From JAGVSR01 sp033765145 (GTDB lineage Bacteria > Pseudomonadota > Alphaproteobacteria > Rhizobiales > Hyphomicrobiaceae), in NCBI GenBank assembly GCA_033765145.1, contig JANRIH010000038.1, forward strand, positions 186,001-250,000: 64,000 nucleotides of DNA, given 5' to 3'. Shown one piece after another: positions 42,841 to 52,920 of the stretch; the first letter of the stretch is position 1; each line of letters opens with the position of its first letter. The position numbers were made by a program, and so were the translations under genes. The notes below the pieces were generated by a model. It made no database searches. It was not told the origin of the DNA and saw only the letters and a list, made by a program, of their open reading frames with translations.

Positions 42841-43142
42841 CGGGAATCTCCGGAGGAAATGGCCGAAAAACCGGCAGGTTTTCGAGCGCGCCGCACCATA
42901 TGAGGGGGTCACCTGGCAGTCAAGCGAGCCCGGGCGCGGCATTGGGCGCAGAGGTACGGCGAAACCGCGCAGGCGGGCGTCACCTAGAGCCTTTGCGGCG
43001 GCCGACGCTGGCCAGGCCCCCAGCTGTAGGCTGAACGTTTGAATTGGGCACAAGGATGCGCCGTCCGCGCCGCAGGGCTTGGACTTGCAACAACCCGATC
43101 GCCAACGTTGCCGCCGGCCGTGAAACCCGCTTTGCTTCCCCC

Positions 43143-43781
43143 ATGAGGATCGACGATTCGCGCATATGGCCGACCTTCGAACTGGAGAGCGCCGAGCTGA
43201 AACTCGGCTGCCCCTCGATCGCGGGCATCGACGAAGCCGGTCGCGGACCGTGGGCGGGCCCCGTCGTGGCGGCGGCGGTCATTCTCGACCCCCATGATCT
43301 TCCGGCGGGGATCGACGATAGCAAGGCCCTGGACGCCGACGCCCGAGAGTTCCTTTTCGGACGCATCACGTCGGCCGCCCGCTGGGCGGTCGGGATAGCA
43401 GGCGTGGATCGCATCGACTGTGACAACATCCTGAACGCAACCCTCTGGGCAATGTCCGAGGCGGTCAAGGGACTTGGCGAAGCGCCAGGCCTGGCGCTCG
43501 TCGATGGCAACAAGGCGCCGCGTCTCGCATGCGAAACACGGACAATCGTCAAAGGCGATGCCAAATGCCTATCGATCGCGGCCGCCTCGATCGTCGCAAA
43601 GGTCACGCGAGACCGCTTGATGCTGGCCTTCGACAAGCAGTTCCCCGGATACGGCTTCGCACGCCACAAGGGATATGGAACGCCTGAGCATAAAGAGGCG
43701 CTGATGCGGCTCGGTGCGACTCCACTCCACCGCCGCTCGTTCAAGCCTGTACAACTCGCGCTCGGACTGGACGCGGCCTGA
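43143..43781 (+). CDS. rnhB: Ribonuclease HII
   Basis: It removes ribonucleotides from DNA and RNA in hybrids. The 212-residue enzyme has the signature I-A-G-I-D-E-A-G-R-G-P-W-A-G-P-V with the catalytic D-E pair, the A-L-V-D-G-N strand, and C-L-S-I-A-A-A-S-I-V-A-K-V-T-R-D. M-R-I-D-D at 43143 is preferred; the frame extends 33 codons upstream. In related genomes rnhB precedes ccrM closely; here three genes lie between. Confidence 0.95.
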   Translation: MRIDDSRIWPTFELESAELKLGCPSIAGIDEAGRGPWAGPVVAAAVILDPHDLPAGIDDSKALDADAREFLFGRITSAARWAVGIAGVDRIDCDNILNATLWAMSEAVKGLGEAPGLALVDGNKAPRLACETRTIVKGDAKCLSIAAASIVAKVTRDRLMLAFDKQFPGYGFARHKGYGTPEHKEALMRLGATPLHRRSFKPVQLALGLDAA

Positions 43782-44045
43782 CCGGAACCTTCGGCGTCCT
43801 CAGCCGACGGATTTGAGATCGATCAGACATCGGGTTGCTGGAACGCCGCGGACGAGAATAATCGCATCTCAACGTCACTTTTGCCGTCGGCGAGTTTTTG
43901 CAGTCATGTAACGTTCTCCGCGATCGGTACTCCGTCGGCTGCGTTGCGGTGCGCGGCTCTGGGGCCTCGGCCGAACACACCCCCGCACGGCTCGAGTGCG
44001 GCTCGACTTTGAAAGCGCTCGCCTGTCTGGAACCCGCTGGACCCC

Positions 44046-44492
44046 ATGCTCGTCAAGACGTCCCTCGAACTTCCGGCGGTCATGAAGCGCGCGAGCGACG
44101 CCTTCGCGGCGGGAGACCCGATTGCGTTGAGCGAATGCTTCACTCCAAACGCCCGTCTCGTGACGCAGTTGGACAAGAAGCTTGCCGCCAAGCTCGGTCT
44201 TTCGAGCGGATTGGAGCCGGTCGAGGCGGTCGGCCAACTCGACATCCTCAAATACTATGCCCTCGAACTTTCTTCCTATGATCTCACATACTTCGACGTC
44301 ATGTCCGCCGTGAACGTCGGGCGCGATATCGGCATCGTCTATCAGTGGTGCATCAAGCTCCGCGAGAGCGGCTCCACGATGTCGGGCATCTGCCACACTA
44401 TATCGTCTCTCGATCCCTCGAGCCGCCGCATCGCCTACTCCCACGACATCATCAAGACGATGGAGATTGGCTGGGGTTCGCCGTTCCATTGA
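44046..44492 (+). CDS. Hypothetical protein, possibly NTF2/SnoaL-like
   Basis: The 148-residue soluble protein has the general outline of a cone-fold NTF2-like domain: helix with A-F-A-A-G-D-P-I-A-L-S-E-C-F-T-P-N-A-R-L, then alternating strands and a C-terminal strand with I-A-Y-S-H-D-I. The resemblance is only in pattern; no active-site set is recognised. No operon partner is evident. Confidence 0.5.
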   Translation: MLVKTSLELPAVMKRASDAFAAGDPIALSECFTPNARLVTQLDKKLAAKLGLSSGLEPVEAVGQLDILKYYALELSSYDLTYFDVMSAVNVGRDIGIVYQWCIKLRESGSTMSGICHTISSLDPSSRRIAYSHDIIKTMEIGWGSPFH

Positions 44493-44696
44493 ACGGGCCT
44501 GGCCGGGCCGTGCCTTCGCCGGAGTTGCGCCTCGGCGAACGACCGGACGGCATGACCCCGAGCGCCTGACATGCCCACGCTGATCCATTCGGGGCACCCT
44601 CCGCCCCCCGCCGCACCGCGATGAGCGACGGCCGGCAGGCGACAAACCCGATCGCATGTTGTATTCGCGATCGAGTGCCAGGATTGGGGGAAGCGT

Positions 44697-46544
44697 ATGG
44701 CCCGGGCGAGCGAAAGCATTTCTAACGCGTTTTATTACGTCCTCGGACGCAACACGCTGATCGGCATCGCATCCCTGATGCTCCTCCTGCTGTCCGGCTA
44801 TGCCACCTGGCACGGCATGCGCGACTTCATCGTCGGTGTCTCGCAGACGACCGCCGAACCCCAGGGCGTCATGACGCTGTCGAACGACGCGCTCGTCATC
44901 GGCATCGTCGTCGCGCTGACGTTTCTCATGTGGCTGGCACTCCGCGAAGTCTTCGGCGCCAAGCGCAAGTTGACCGACCGGCTCGTGATGCTGGTCATGT
45001 ACGTGTTCCTCGCCGTCTGGTCGATCGGCTTCGGCTACGGCTTCTGGTGGAGCCTCATCTCGGGCGAGGAAGCAACGCGTTCGGGGCTTTCGGGTCTCCA
45101 GGAGGATGCGCGCGACGCATCGGGTGCTGTCGCCGCCCGCCTCGATGCCGTTCGCTCGCAACTCGATGCGGTGGTCACGTGGTCCGACGGCCAGATGAGT
45201 CGCGAAGAGACGTCGGGCGGAAGCTGCGGCACCGCTTCAGGCGCGGGTCGCGGCCCGCTCTATAACGCCCGCCGCAACGTGCGCGACGGGGTTGCGACGC
45301 TGCGAGATCGAATGACCCGTTCGTGGCTCGAACCCGTGCAGGCCGATGTCGAGCAGCTGCGCCAGTCCGCGTCCTCGCTCGACGCCGGGACGGTCGAACA
45401 GCGCCAGAAGGCGTTCGAGCAGATGGCGTCGGACATTCGAGGCCGCGCGCGGAACATCGCCGCAAGATCGAACGAACTCGGCAAGTCGACGGCCGCCGAA
45501 ATGCGGGCGCTTGCCGAAACAGTGTCCGTACCGCCCGGCAAGGCGGGCTTTACCTGTTACGATCCCACACTCGCGCAGCGGCTCACGCAGGCGGCCGAGC
45601 AATCCGATCAGCCCGCCGAGATTAAGCTGCGCGAAGCCGTGTTCAACGAAGGCCCGGCCGGTGTCGCGAATGCGGTCAAGAACCTCTGGCGCAACATCGG
45701 CGCCTACATGGGCGGGCTTGCGACGTATATGGCGGGCGGCGGATCTGGCGGCTTCACCGACACGGGCGAGCCGATCACCGGCCGCGATCTCATCGCGCTT
45801 CTGGCGACGATCGGCGTCGATCTCGGCTTGCTCGCGCTCGCGATCCTGAACCCGCCGCCTGCGGCGACGCTCCGCCCATCGGGTGAGGTCGTCCACCAGA
45901 TCCGCGAGGCGATCGAGACCGTCATCCGCAGAACAGACGCCGATACCGATTTCGAGTGGGTGCGCACGCATTTTCTCCATCACCGGCGCGCGTCTTACCT
46001 CGTGATCCCGAACCTCTACAGCATCGACAGTAGCAACGAGCGCGAAGCGAAACGCGCGCTCGCCATGAACCAGTTGGCTGGCGTTCTGAACGATCTGGAT
46101 CTCGTCCGCTGGCCGAACAAGGGTCTCAAAGTGATCGGACGGCGCAGCGAACTCGAGGAATTGAAGCACGAGGAGACGCTCGCGAGCGATACGGACCTGA
46201 CCGACATCCGCAAGGGCTGGTTGAAAAAGATCGGCAAGGAGAACGAGGCCCAGATGAACGAGAAGGATCGGGAGTTCATGTCCGCCGATCCGCTCCGCAA
46301 TCATGGCCTTTTCTCGAAGGCAGAACGCGCCTTGACGATCGCCGGATGGAGTGCGGCCGCACGGCGTGACATCGAAATCTTCCCGATCGTCGATGTCGAA
46401 GGATTGACGCCGCTTCTCATGGTCTTGAACGAACCTTCCGTTGCCGAGGCGCAGCGCAACAGCCAAGCGGCCGGCGCGCCGTCGCGTGATGGACCCGTCG
46501 ACGGTGGACCGCTGAATGCGCCGAAGCAGCTTCCCAAGACGTGA
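44697..46544 (+). CDS. Membrane protein of unknown function (615 aa)
   Basis: Three N-terminal membrane helices (about 19-37, 64-84, 95-121) are followed by a long helical, probably coiled-coil region (125-290) with a glycine/cysteine patch (S-G-G-S-C-G-T). A fourth helix lies near residues 360-385 (L-I-A-L-L-A-T-I-G-V-D-L-G-L-L-A-L-A-I-L), and a charged C-terminal domain of about 230 residues follows. A clear M-A-R start follows GGGGGAAGC. I recognise no named family. The layout resembles large structural or sensory membrane proteins. Neighbours give no firm hint. Confidence 0.75.
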   Translation: MARASESISNAFYYVLGRNTLIGIASLMLLLLSGYATWHGMRDFIVGVSQTTAEPQGVMTLSNDALVIGIVVALTFLMWLALREVFGAKRKLTDRLVMLVMYVFLAVWSIGFGYGFWWSLISGEEATRSGLSGLQEDARDASGAVAARLDAVRSQLDAVVTWSDGQMSREETSGGSCGTASGAGRGPLYNARRNVRDGVATLRDRMTRSWLEPVQADVEQLRQSASSLDAGTVEQRQKAFEQMASDIRGRARNIAARSNELGKSTAAEMRALAETVSVPPGKAGFTCYDPTLAQRLTQAAEQSDQPAEIKLREAVFNEGPAGVANAVKNLWRNIGAYMGGLATYMAGGGSGGFTDTGEPITGRDLIALLATIGVDLGLLALAILNPPPAATLRPSGEVVHQIREAIETVIRRTDADTDFEWVRTHFLHHRRASYLVIPNLYSIDSSNEREAKRALAMNQLAGVLNDLDLVRWPNKGLKVIGRRSELEELKHEETLASDTDLTDIRKGWLKKIGKENEAQMNEKDREFMSADPLRNHGLFSKAERALTIAGWSAAARRDIEIFPIVDVEGLTPLLMVLNEPSVAEAQRNSQAAGAPSRDGPVDGGPLNAPKQLPKT

Positions 46545-46725
46545 TGGCCCCGCCCCACGGCCGACGGCGATCGGTCGTGCGCGAGCCGTCACAATCTTGT
46601 CGCGACTTCGAAGCAAAGGGTGCTCGGCCTGCGTCGTGGGGCGACGAACCCGACGACGCGCCCGCCGTCCCGGCCTCCAACCGCCGGGGCTGCCGAAATC
46701 GAACAGAATTCGAGGAGTGACACTG

Positions 46726-47010
46726 ATGGAACGCTTCGCCCGCCTCGCCGGCCTTTCGGCTCTCGCTCTTGCCGCATGCGCCGCTCCGGCACTCGCGAGC
46801 CCCGAATGCACTACGGAGCCCAAGGACAAGTGGCTCGCGGAAGACGCTATGAAGGCCAAGGTTGCCGAACTCGGCTACACCTTCAGCGTCTTCAAGGTCG
46901 AGGGGAACTGCTACGAGATCTACGGCAAGAACAAAGAGGGCAAAGAGGTCGAAGTCTACTTCAACCCCGTGACGGCCGAGGTCGTCGAGGAAGAGATCGA
47001 GGACAAGTAA
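46726..47010 (+). CDS. PepSY-domain secreted protein
   Basis: The 94-residue protein has a signal peptide (R-L-A-G-L-S-A-L-A-L-A-A-C-A-A-P-A-L-A) and a single PepSY-like fold: W-L-A-E-D-A-M-K-A-K-V, G-Y-T-F-S-V-F-K-V-E-G-N-C-Y-E-I-Y-G, and E-V-Y-F-N-P-V-T-A-E-V-V. PepSY domains bind or inhibit peptidases, or sense metals; the target is unknown. CGAGGAG precedes the start. A strong terminator follows. Confidence 0.85.
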   Translation: MERFARLAGLSALALAACAAPALASPECTTEPKDKWLAEDAMKAKVAELGYTFSVFKVEGNCYEIYGKNKEGKEVEVYFNPVTAEVVEEEIEDK

Positions 47011-47040
47011 GCGCTCTCAACATCGAAGGAATTGCGTTTG

Positions 47041-47075
47041 AACGGCAGGTTCCGCGAGGGGCCTGCCGTTTCGCT
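47041..47075 (+). terminator. Rho-independent terminator after the PepSY gene
   Basis: AACGGCAGG (47041-47049) pairs perfectly with CCTGCCGTT (47062-47070), with a 12-nt loop and a T-containing tail (TTTCGCTTT). Confidence 0.75.
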
Positions 47076-47173
47076 TTGTGAGCCCGATGACGTCGAGCAC
47101 AAGCCTTGGCGGAGCAACGATGTTCGCCCTTTGTTCGTCACAGTGCTATGGCAAATCACCCAACAATCAGGCG

Positions 47174-47190
47174 GTAACGCGCGGTTAACC
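47174..47190 (+). promoter_or_regulatory. CtrA-like binding site upstream of ccrM (GTAA-N7-TTAACC)
   Basis: It matches TTAA-N7-TTAAC with one mismatch and lies 97 bp upstream of the ccrM start. In Caulobacter ccrM transcription is activated by CtrA late in the cell cycle, so the motif is in the expected place. Confidence 0.6.
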
Positions 47191-47286
47191 CAACCCGCAG
47201 ATTTTTCCACTACCTTGTGTTCCGAGATCGGCGGCTCACGACCGCATGTCTCGATTGTTGAGCGTGCGTCGGAGAGTAGTGAAATC

Positions 47287-48435
47287 ATGAGTTCGAAGCG
47301 TCGCGTCGCCCGTGCCGTCGAGGCTAACCGCATCCTCGTCGGTGATTGCCTGGACGAGCTTAAAAAGCTCCCATCCGAAACGATCGATCTCGTCTTCGCG
47401 GACCCGCCATACAATCTTCAGCTCTCGACCGAGCTTCTCCGTCCCAACAACACGCGCGTCGACGGCGTGGACGACGCCTGGGACAAGTTCACCTCTTTCG
47501 CCGAATACGATCGCTTCTCGCGCGCCTGGCTGTCCGAATGCCGTCGCATCTTGAAACCCGATGGCGCGATCTGGGTCATCGGCTCCTACCACAACATCTT
47601 CCGCCTCGGCGCGGCGCTCCAGGACCTCGGCTTCTGGGTTCAGAACGACGTCATCTGGCGCAAGGTGAATCCCATGCCGAACTTCCGCGGCAAACGATTC
47701 ACGAACGCACATGAGACGCTGATCTGGGCCGCCCGCGAAGAACGCTCGCGCGTGACCTTCAATTATGTGAGCCTGAAGGCATCGAACGACGATCTTCAAA
47801 TGCGTTCGGACTGGCTGTTCCCGATTTGCGCGGGGCCCGAACGCTTGAAGGACGACGGCGGTCGCAAAGCGCATCCGACCCAGAAGCCGGAATCGCTGCT
47901 GCATCGCGTGATGATCGCATCGACCAATCCGGGCGACGTGGTGCTCGACCCATTTTTCGGAACGGGAACAACGGGCGCCGTCGCGAAACGCCTGGGCCGC
48001 CGCTTCATCGGGATCGAGCGCGATCCGGATTACGCCAAGGCCGCGCACGAGCGCATCGCGGGCGTTGTGCCGGTGACGTCGAGTGCCCTCGATACCATCC
48101 GTTCGAAGCGCGCCGAGCCGCGCGTTCCGTTCGGCACGATCATCGAATTGGGCATCCTCTCGGCCGGCAGCGCGCTGTTCGATGAACGCCGCCGCGTGCG
48201 CGCCGAAGTGAAGGCCGACGGGTCCTTGGCGCTTCCGGGAATGCAGGGCTCCATCCATCGCGTTGGCGCCATGGTCCAGGGCAAGACGGCCTGTAACGGC
48301 TGGACGTACTGGCATTACGAGCGCGAAGGACGCCTCGAGCCGATCGATCATCTCCGCGAGACGGCGAAAGTGCGGCTCGGTCTCGGCAAAGCCACGCCGA
48401 AACTCGGTGGCGAGATCGTTTTCGCCGCGGAGTAG
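47287..48435 (+). CDS. ccrM: Cell-cycle DNA adenine methyltransferase CcrM
   Basis: It methylates adenine in GANTC once per cell cycle. The 382-residue product has the beta-class order: catalytic D-P-P-Y at 39-42 near the N-terminus, then the SAM-binding D-P-F-F-G-T-G-T-T-G. It also has the C-terminal ~85-residue extension characteristic of CcrM, containing G-W-T-Y-W-H-Y-E. ATG 47287 starts M-S-S-K-R-R-V-A-R. Known CcrM proteins affect transcription of methylated promoters. Confidence 0.95.
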   Translation: MSSKRRVARAVEANRILVGDCLDELKKLPSETIDLVFADPPYNLQLSTELLRPNNTRVDGVDDAWDKFTSFAEYDRFSRAWLSECRRILKPDGAIWVIGSYHNIFRLGAALQDLGFWVQNDVIWRKVNPMPNFRGKRFTNAHETLIWAAREERSRVTFNYVSLKASNDDLQMRSDWLFPICAGPERLKDDGGRKAHPTQKPESLLHRVMIASTNPGDVVLDPFFGTGTTGAVAKRLGRRFIGIERDPDYAKAAHERIAGVVPVTSSALDTIRSKRAEPRVPFGTIIELGILSAGSALFDERRRVRAEVKADGSLALPGMQGSIHRVGAMVQGKTACNGWTYWHYEREGRLEPIDHLRETAKVRLGLGKATPKLGGEIVFAAE

Positions 48436-48483
48436 CGTTCACCAGTTTGTAATCGGGAACTATTCCCACTGGAATCCGGCTTC

Positions 48484-48512
48484 GAGGAAGTGCAACACAG
48501 TAACACTTCCTC
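48484..48512. promoter_or_regulatory. Inverted repeat GAGGAAGTG-N11-CACTTCCTC
   Basis: Nine-base perfect arms end 1 nt before the GGAG ribosome site of the histidine-kinase gene. A smaller GGGAA/TTCCC repeat lies at 48455-48467. It may be an operator for the response regulator (autoregulation) or a hairpin masking translation; no T-run follows, so it is not an obvious terminator. Confidence 0.55.
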
Positions 48513-48524
48513 TGGAGCTTTTCC

Positions 48525-49907
48525 GTGCGCATTTCGCTGAGGCTCGGCCTCATCCTGGCAATCGCCGCGATTCTACTCGGCACGCTCGCCATGAGCGCCG
48601 CGTTCGTCTACCGGCATGCCAAAAGCAAGCTCGAGGTGGAGGTCGAGAACGCAATCTTCGCCGCGAAGCGCTCCGTCGATCGCGCGCTGGCACTCCAGCG
48701 TGGAGAACCGCTGAGCGCCGCGGACATCCGACTGATCGCGTTGTCCTACGACCAGCGTCGCCACGTGAGCCTCGCGCATTTCGACAAGGACGGCCAGGAA
48801 TTGGTTCGGTCCCACCCGGCCGAACCGCAGAGCCCGGCACCCGACTGGTTCTTCCACCTCATAAGCCACTCTTCGCGAGTGATCGAGGTCCCGCTGTCGG
48901 GAGAATTCGCCGGGCACCGCATCGCCATTTTCGGTGAACCGCGCAATGAGGTGTCGGAAGTCTGGAGCGAGGTCAAGCTCTACCTCTTGATGCTGACGAC
49001 GTTCTGCATCTTCACGCTCGCGATACTTTCCGCGCTGGTCGGCTACGCGCTGTCACCATTGCGGCGATTGATCGGCGCGTTCGAACGCATGGGCCGCGGC
49101 CGCTTCGGTGAAGTCATCCCTGAGACCGGCGCGGCCGAGTTCGCGCGCGTAACGCAGGGCTTCAACCAGATGTCGACGATGCTGGCCGACATCGACGGCC
49201 GCAACCGGCAGCTCGACCGGCAGCTCGAGACCGTGCAGGAGGAGGAACGCCAGAGCCTTGCGCGGGACCTGCACGACGACGTGGGGCCGTTGCTGTTCTC
49301 GATCGACGTCGATGCGTCCGCGATCCGCGACGAAGCGAAGAAGCGCGGCGACAAAGACACCGCCGAACGCGCCGCGTCCATCGTCGAAATCGTGGCCATG
49401 GCGAAAGAAGAGCTGCGCACGATGCTGTGGCGGCTGCGGCCAGGCGTGCTTCTCGATCTCGGCTTGCAGAACGCGGTCGAAAGTCTCGTCAGCTTCTGGA
49501 CACGGCGTCACCCCGAGGTCGCCATCACAGTCGAAATCGAACGAAAATCCTGGGCGCCAGACGTGGACGTCGCGCTCCTCGCGATTGTGCGTGAGGCCGT
49601 CAACAATGCTTTCCGGCACGGCAAGCCACGCAACATCTCCATCAGCATCGTCACGGCCGACGACGGCTCCGCCGTGGCGACCGTGAGGAACGACGGCGGA
49701 AAACTGCATCCGACCAGCAAGAGCGGCGGCATGGGCGTCGTGGGAATGCGTGAACGCGCGGCCATTCTCCGTGGCGCAGTTTCGATCGAGGACACCGACG
49801 ACGGCAGCGGCGTGGTGGTCAGGGCAAGTCTTCCGGTCGGCAAGGACATCCGGCAAGAGCGGGGGGCCTCGACGCTTCCCGCGTCAAGGAGTGCAAAGGC
49901 ATCATGA
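48525..49907 (+). CDS. NarL-type sensor histidine kinase
   Basis: The 460-residue kinase has a first membrane helix at about residues 8-28, a periplasmic loop of about 120 residues without cysteine clusters, a second helix at 150-174, a HAMP domain (about 175-228), a short coiled coil, and a HisKA_3 domain. Its phosphoacceptor is H250 in L-A-R-D-L-H-D-D-V-G-P. The ATPase domain (R-E-A-V-N-N-A-F-R-H-G and G-M-G-V-V-G-M-R-E-R) is complete. The start is GTG. It overlaps the response regulator gene by 4 bp. The signal is unknown. Confidence 0.93.
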   Translation: MRISLRLGLILAIAAILLGTLAMSAAFVYRHAKSKLEVEVENAIFAAKRSVDRALALQRGEPLSAADIRLIALSYDQRRHVSLAHFDKDGQELVRSHPAEPQSPAPDWFFHLISHSSRVIEVPLSGEFAGHRIAIFGEPRNEVSEVWSEVKLYLLMLTTFCIFTLAILSALVGYALSPLRRLIGAFERMGRGRFGEVIPETGAAEFARVTQGFNQMSTMLADIDGRNRQLDRQLETVQEEERQSLARDLHDDVGPLLFSIDVDASAIRDEAKKRGDKDTAERAASIVEIVAMAKEELRTMLWRLRPGVLLDLGLQNAVESLVSFWTRRHPEVAITVEIERKSWAPDVDVALLAIVREAVNNAFRHGKPRNISISIVTADDGSAVATVRNDGGKLHPTSKSGGMGVVGMRERAAILRGAVSIEDTDDGSGVVVRASLPVGKDIRQERGASTLPASRSAKAS

Positions 49908-50530
49908 AGATCCTAATTATCGACGATCACGACATCGTCCGCCAAGGCGTCCGGCGATTGCTGGGCGCGTTGCCCAGTGCCGAGATCACGGAAGCCGTGT
50001 CTGTCGATGAGGCCATGACGCGGTTCGAGGCCGATCGGCCGTCCGTCGTGATCCTCGACATCAATCTCGGAGGGGCGAGCGGCCTCGACGTGCTCGAGAG
50101 GATATTGTCCGTCGACCCTCAGGCGCGCGTCGTGATGTTCTCCATGCATGCGGACGCGGGCTACGCGAGCCGGGCCCTGAAGGCCGGCGCGGTCGCGTTC
50201 GTTAGCAAGAGCGCCAGCGCGGATGAACTCGTCGAAGCTGTCAAATCCGTGCTGGCCGGGCGCCGGTTCGTGGATCGCAGGATTGCGGCCGAATTGGCCG
50301 CCATCCCCAAGGACGGCGATCCGCTCGACGCATTGACCAACCGCGAAAGCGAGATACTGCGTCTGCTTGGCGAAGGGCGCAGCCTCAATGAAATCGCAAC
50401 GACCTTTGGCATCGCCTACAAGACCGTCGCGAATACATGCACGCGCATGAAGGAGAAACTCGGCGTCGAGCGCACGGCAGACCTGATCCGCATCTCGATC
50501 GAGCGGATGGGACCGAGAGCGCCGGGGTAG
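49904..50530 (+). CDS. LuxR/NarL-family response regulator
   Basis: The 208-residue product has a receiver domain with phosphorylated D52 (V-V-I-L-D-I-N-L-G), the D-D-H acidic pocket at 7-9 and the conserved lysine in F-V-S-K-S. A LuxR-type HTH follows (L-T-N-R-E-S-E-I-L-R-L-L-G-E-G-R-S-L-N-E-I-A). It is coupled to the kinase by ATGA. Its target may include its own promoter, where a 9-bp inverted repeat lies. Confidence 0.94.
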   Translation: MKILIIDDHDIVRQGVRRLLGALPSAEITEAVSVDEAMTRFEADRPSVVILDINLGGASGLDVLERILSVDPQARVVMFSMHADAGYASRALKAGAVAFVSKSASADELVEAVKSVLAGRRFVDRRIAAELAAIPKDGDPLDALTNRESEILRLLGEGRSLNEIATTFGIAYKTVANTCTRMKEKLGVERTADLIRISIERMGPRAPG

Positions 50531-50630
50531 TACAAGCCAGAGCAGGCCAAGCGACGATAAATACCATTTCACCCCTTGAATTTGCGCGCCGGTCTACCGT
50601 CGCGCATTCGGGGGGGGGGCCGGGAGTACG

Positions 50631-50906
50631 TCAGCTGCTCTTTTTGTCGCAACAGCAGCAAGACTTACTCGAATGATCCATGGCGCTGTCTTTTCCTGAC
50701 TCCATGTCCATGCCGGCATGTGGATCACCCGACTTGGGCGTTTGGTTCGCGCCGGCAGCGTCCGCCTTGGGCATGTCCATGTTCATGCATTGCATTGCCG
50801 CCGCTTCCTTCGAACCCGCCGCATCTTTGCCGCCGCAACACATGGCATAGGCAGGGATGGTTGTGAGGCTAACGGCTACGACCGACGCAATCACCATCTT
50901 CAGCAT
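50631..50906 (-). CDS. Small secreted Cys/Met-rich protein
   Basis: The 91-residue product has a signal peptide (M-L-K-M-V-I-A-S-V-V-A-V-S-L-T-T-I-P-A-Y-A) followed at once by M-C-C-G-G-K-D. It then has a methionine/aspartate/histidine-rich middle (M-Q-C-M-N-M-D-M, H-A-G-M-D-M) and a C-terminal C83-C-C-C86 run in S-K-S-C-C-C-C-D-K-K-S-S. The composition suggests soft-metal binding in the periplasm. No known family. It is convergent with the response-regulator gene. Confidence 0.65.
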   Translation of the reverse strand: MLKMVIASVVAVSLTTIPAYAMCCGGKDAAGSKEAAAMQCMNMDMPKADAAGANQTPKSGDPHAGMDMESGKDSAMDHSSKSCCCCDKKSS

Positions 50907-51111
50907 CACATGCCTCCATTTTTCGACGATCGGCGACAACTTCGATGTGCGAAGTTTTCCAGAATGTCAACTTCATTACCGCTGTCAATGTCGCTCTTGA
51001 AGGGGCAGCGCCAGCCCTGAGCGTCACTAGCCTTGATTCGGCCGGATTCTGCGGTTGACCTTCAGCATGCGTATCACCCATCGAGCCCGCAAGCGCGACC
51101 CTGGCGATGCT

Positions 51112-52218
<1,107 letters not shown>

Positions 52219-52320
52219 CTGATCCCCCGTCGCGTATTCGAGCGAATCGACGTCACTATCGTAGGAGCACGCAAGGCGCCTGCAAACCGCCGGCACCCTC
52301 GACTGAGGCCGATTGACAAC

Positions 52321-52920
52321 ATGAGTGATCTCGCGAAGCGACATCGGGCGGGCCAGGCGTGGGGGGGCATAGCCGCCGGCCGCCTCGGCGCCACGGATTG
52401 GCTTTCCCGCTCGCGTTCTCGGCTCCATGTCAAGGCGGTCGGATCGTTCGTGCCGGCCCTCACCAAGAAGGCGTTCGAGAAACACGGCTTTTCCGCCGCG
52501 ACCTTGATCATGGACTGGCAGCGCATCGTCGGAAGCGAGCTTGCGTCCGTCGCTCTGCCGGAACGGGTTAAGTGGCCGCGCGTTCCCGTGGCGGCAGACC
52601 CCGACAGCCGCGAGGGCCGGGTCGGCGCGACGCTCGTTCTCAAGGTCGATCCGGCATCTGCCCTCGAAGTGGAATACGGAGCCCGGCAGATCGTCGAGCG
52701 CGTGAACGGCTATTTCGGCTATCGGGCCGTCGCTGAGATCCGGATCATTCAGGTGCCGGTCGATCCGCCCCGTCGGCGGGATCACGTGCCCGAGGATCGC
52801 GCGCAGCCGTCCGCACCGGGCTCGCCGGGCGGGTTCGGCGAGGGTCCCCTGGCCGAGGCCCTCGCGCGCCTCGAAGCGGGCGTCAAAGCCTCGGGCCGTC
52901 AGAAAAATCACCCCCGCTGA
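52321..52920 (+). CDS. DUF721 (DciA-like) family protein
   Basis: The 199-residue protein has a DUF721 core (F-V-P-A-L-T-K-K-A-F-E-K-H-G-F-S, W-Q-R-I-V-G-S-E-L-A, L-V-L-K-V-D-P-A-S-A-L-E-V-E-Y). A Pro/Arg/Gly-rich C-terminal region follows. DUF721 proteins include DciA, a DnaB-helicase loader partner; a role in replication is inferred. It lies between mutY and the dsbA pair, as in related genomes. Confidence 0.82.
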   Translation: MSDLAKRHRAGQAWGGIAAGRLGATDWLSRSRSRLHVKAVGSFVPALTKKAFEKHGFSAATLIMDWQRIVGSELASVALPERVKWPRVPVAADPDSREGRVGATLVLKVDPASALEVEYGARQIVERVNGYFGYRAVAEIRIIQVPVDPPRRRDHVPEDRAQPSAPGSPGGFGEGPLAEALARLEAGVKASGRQKNHPR

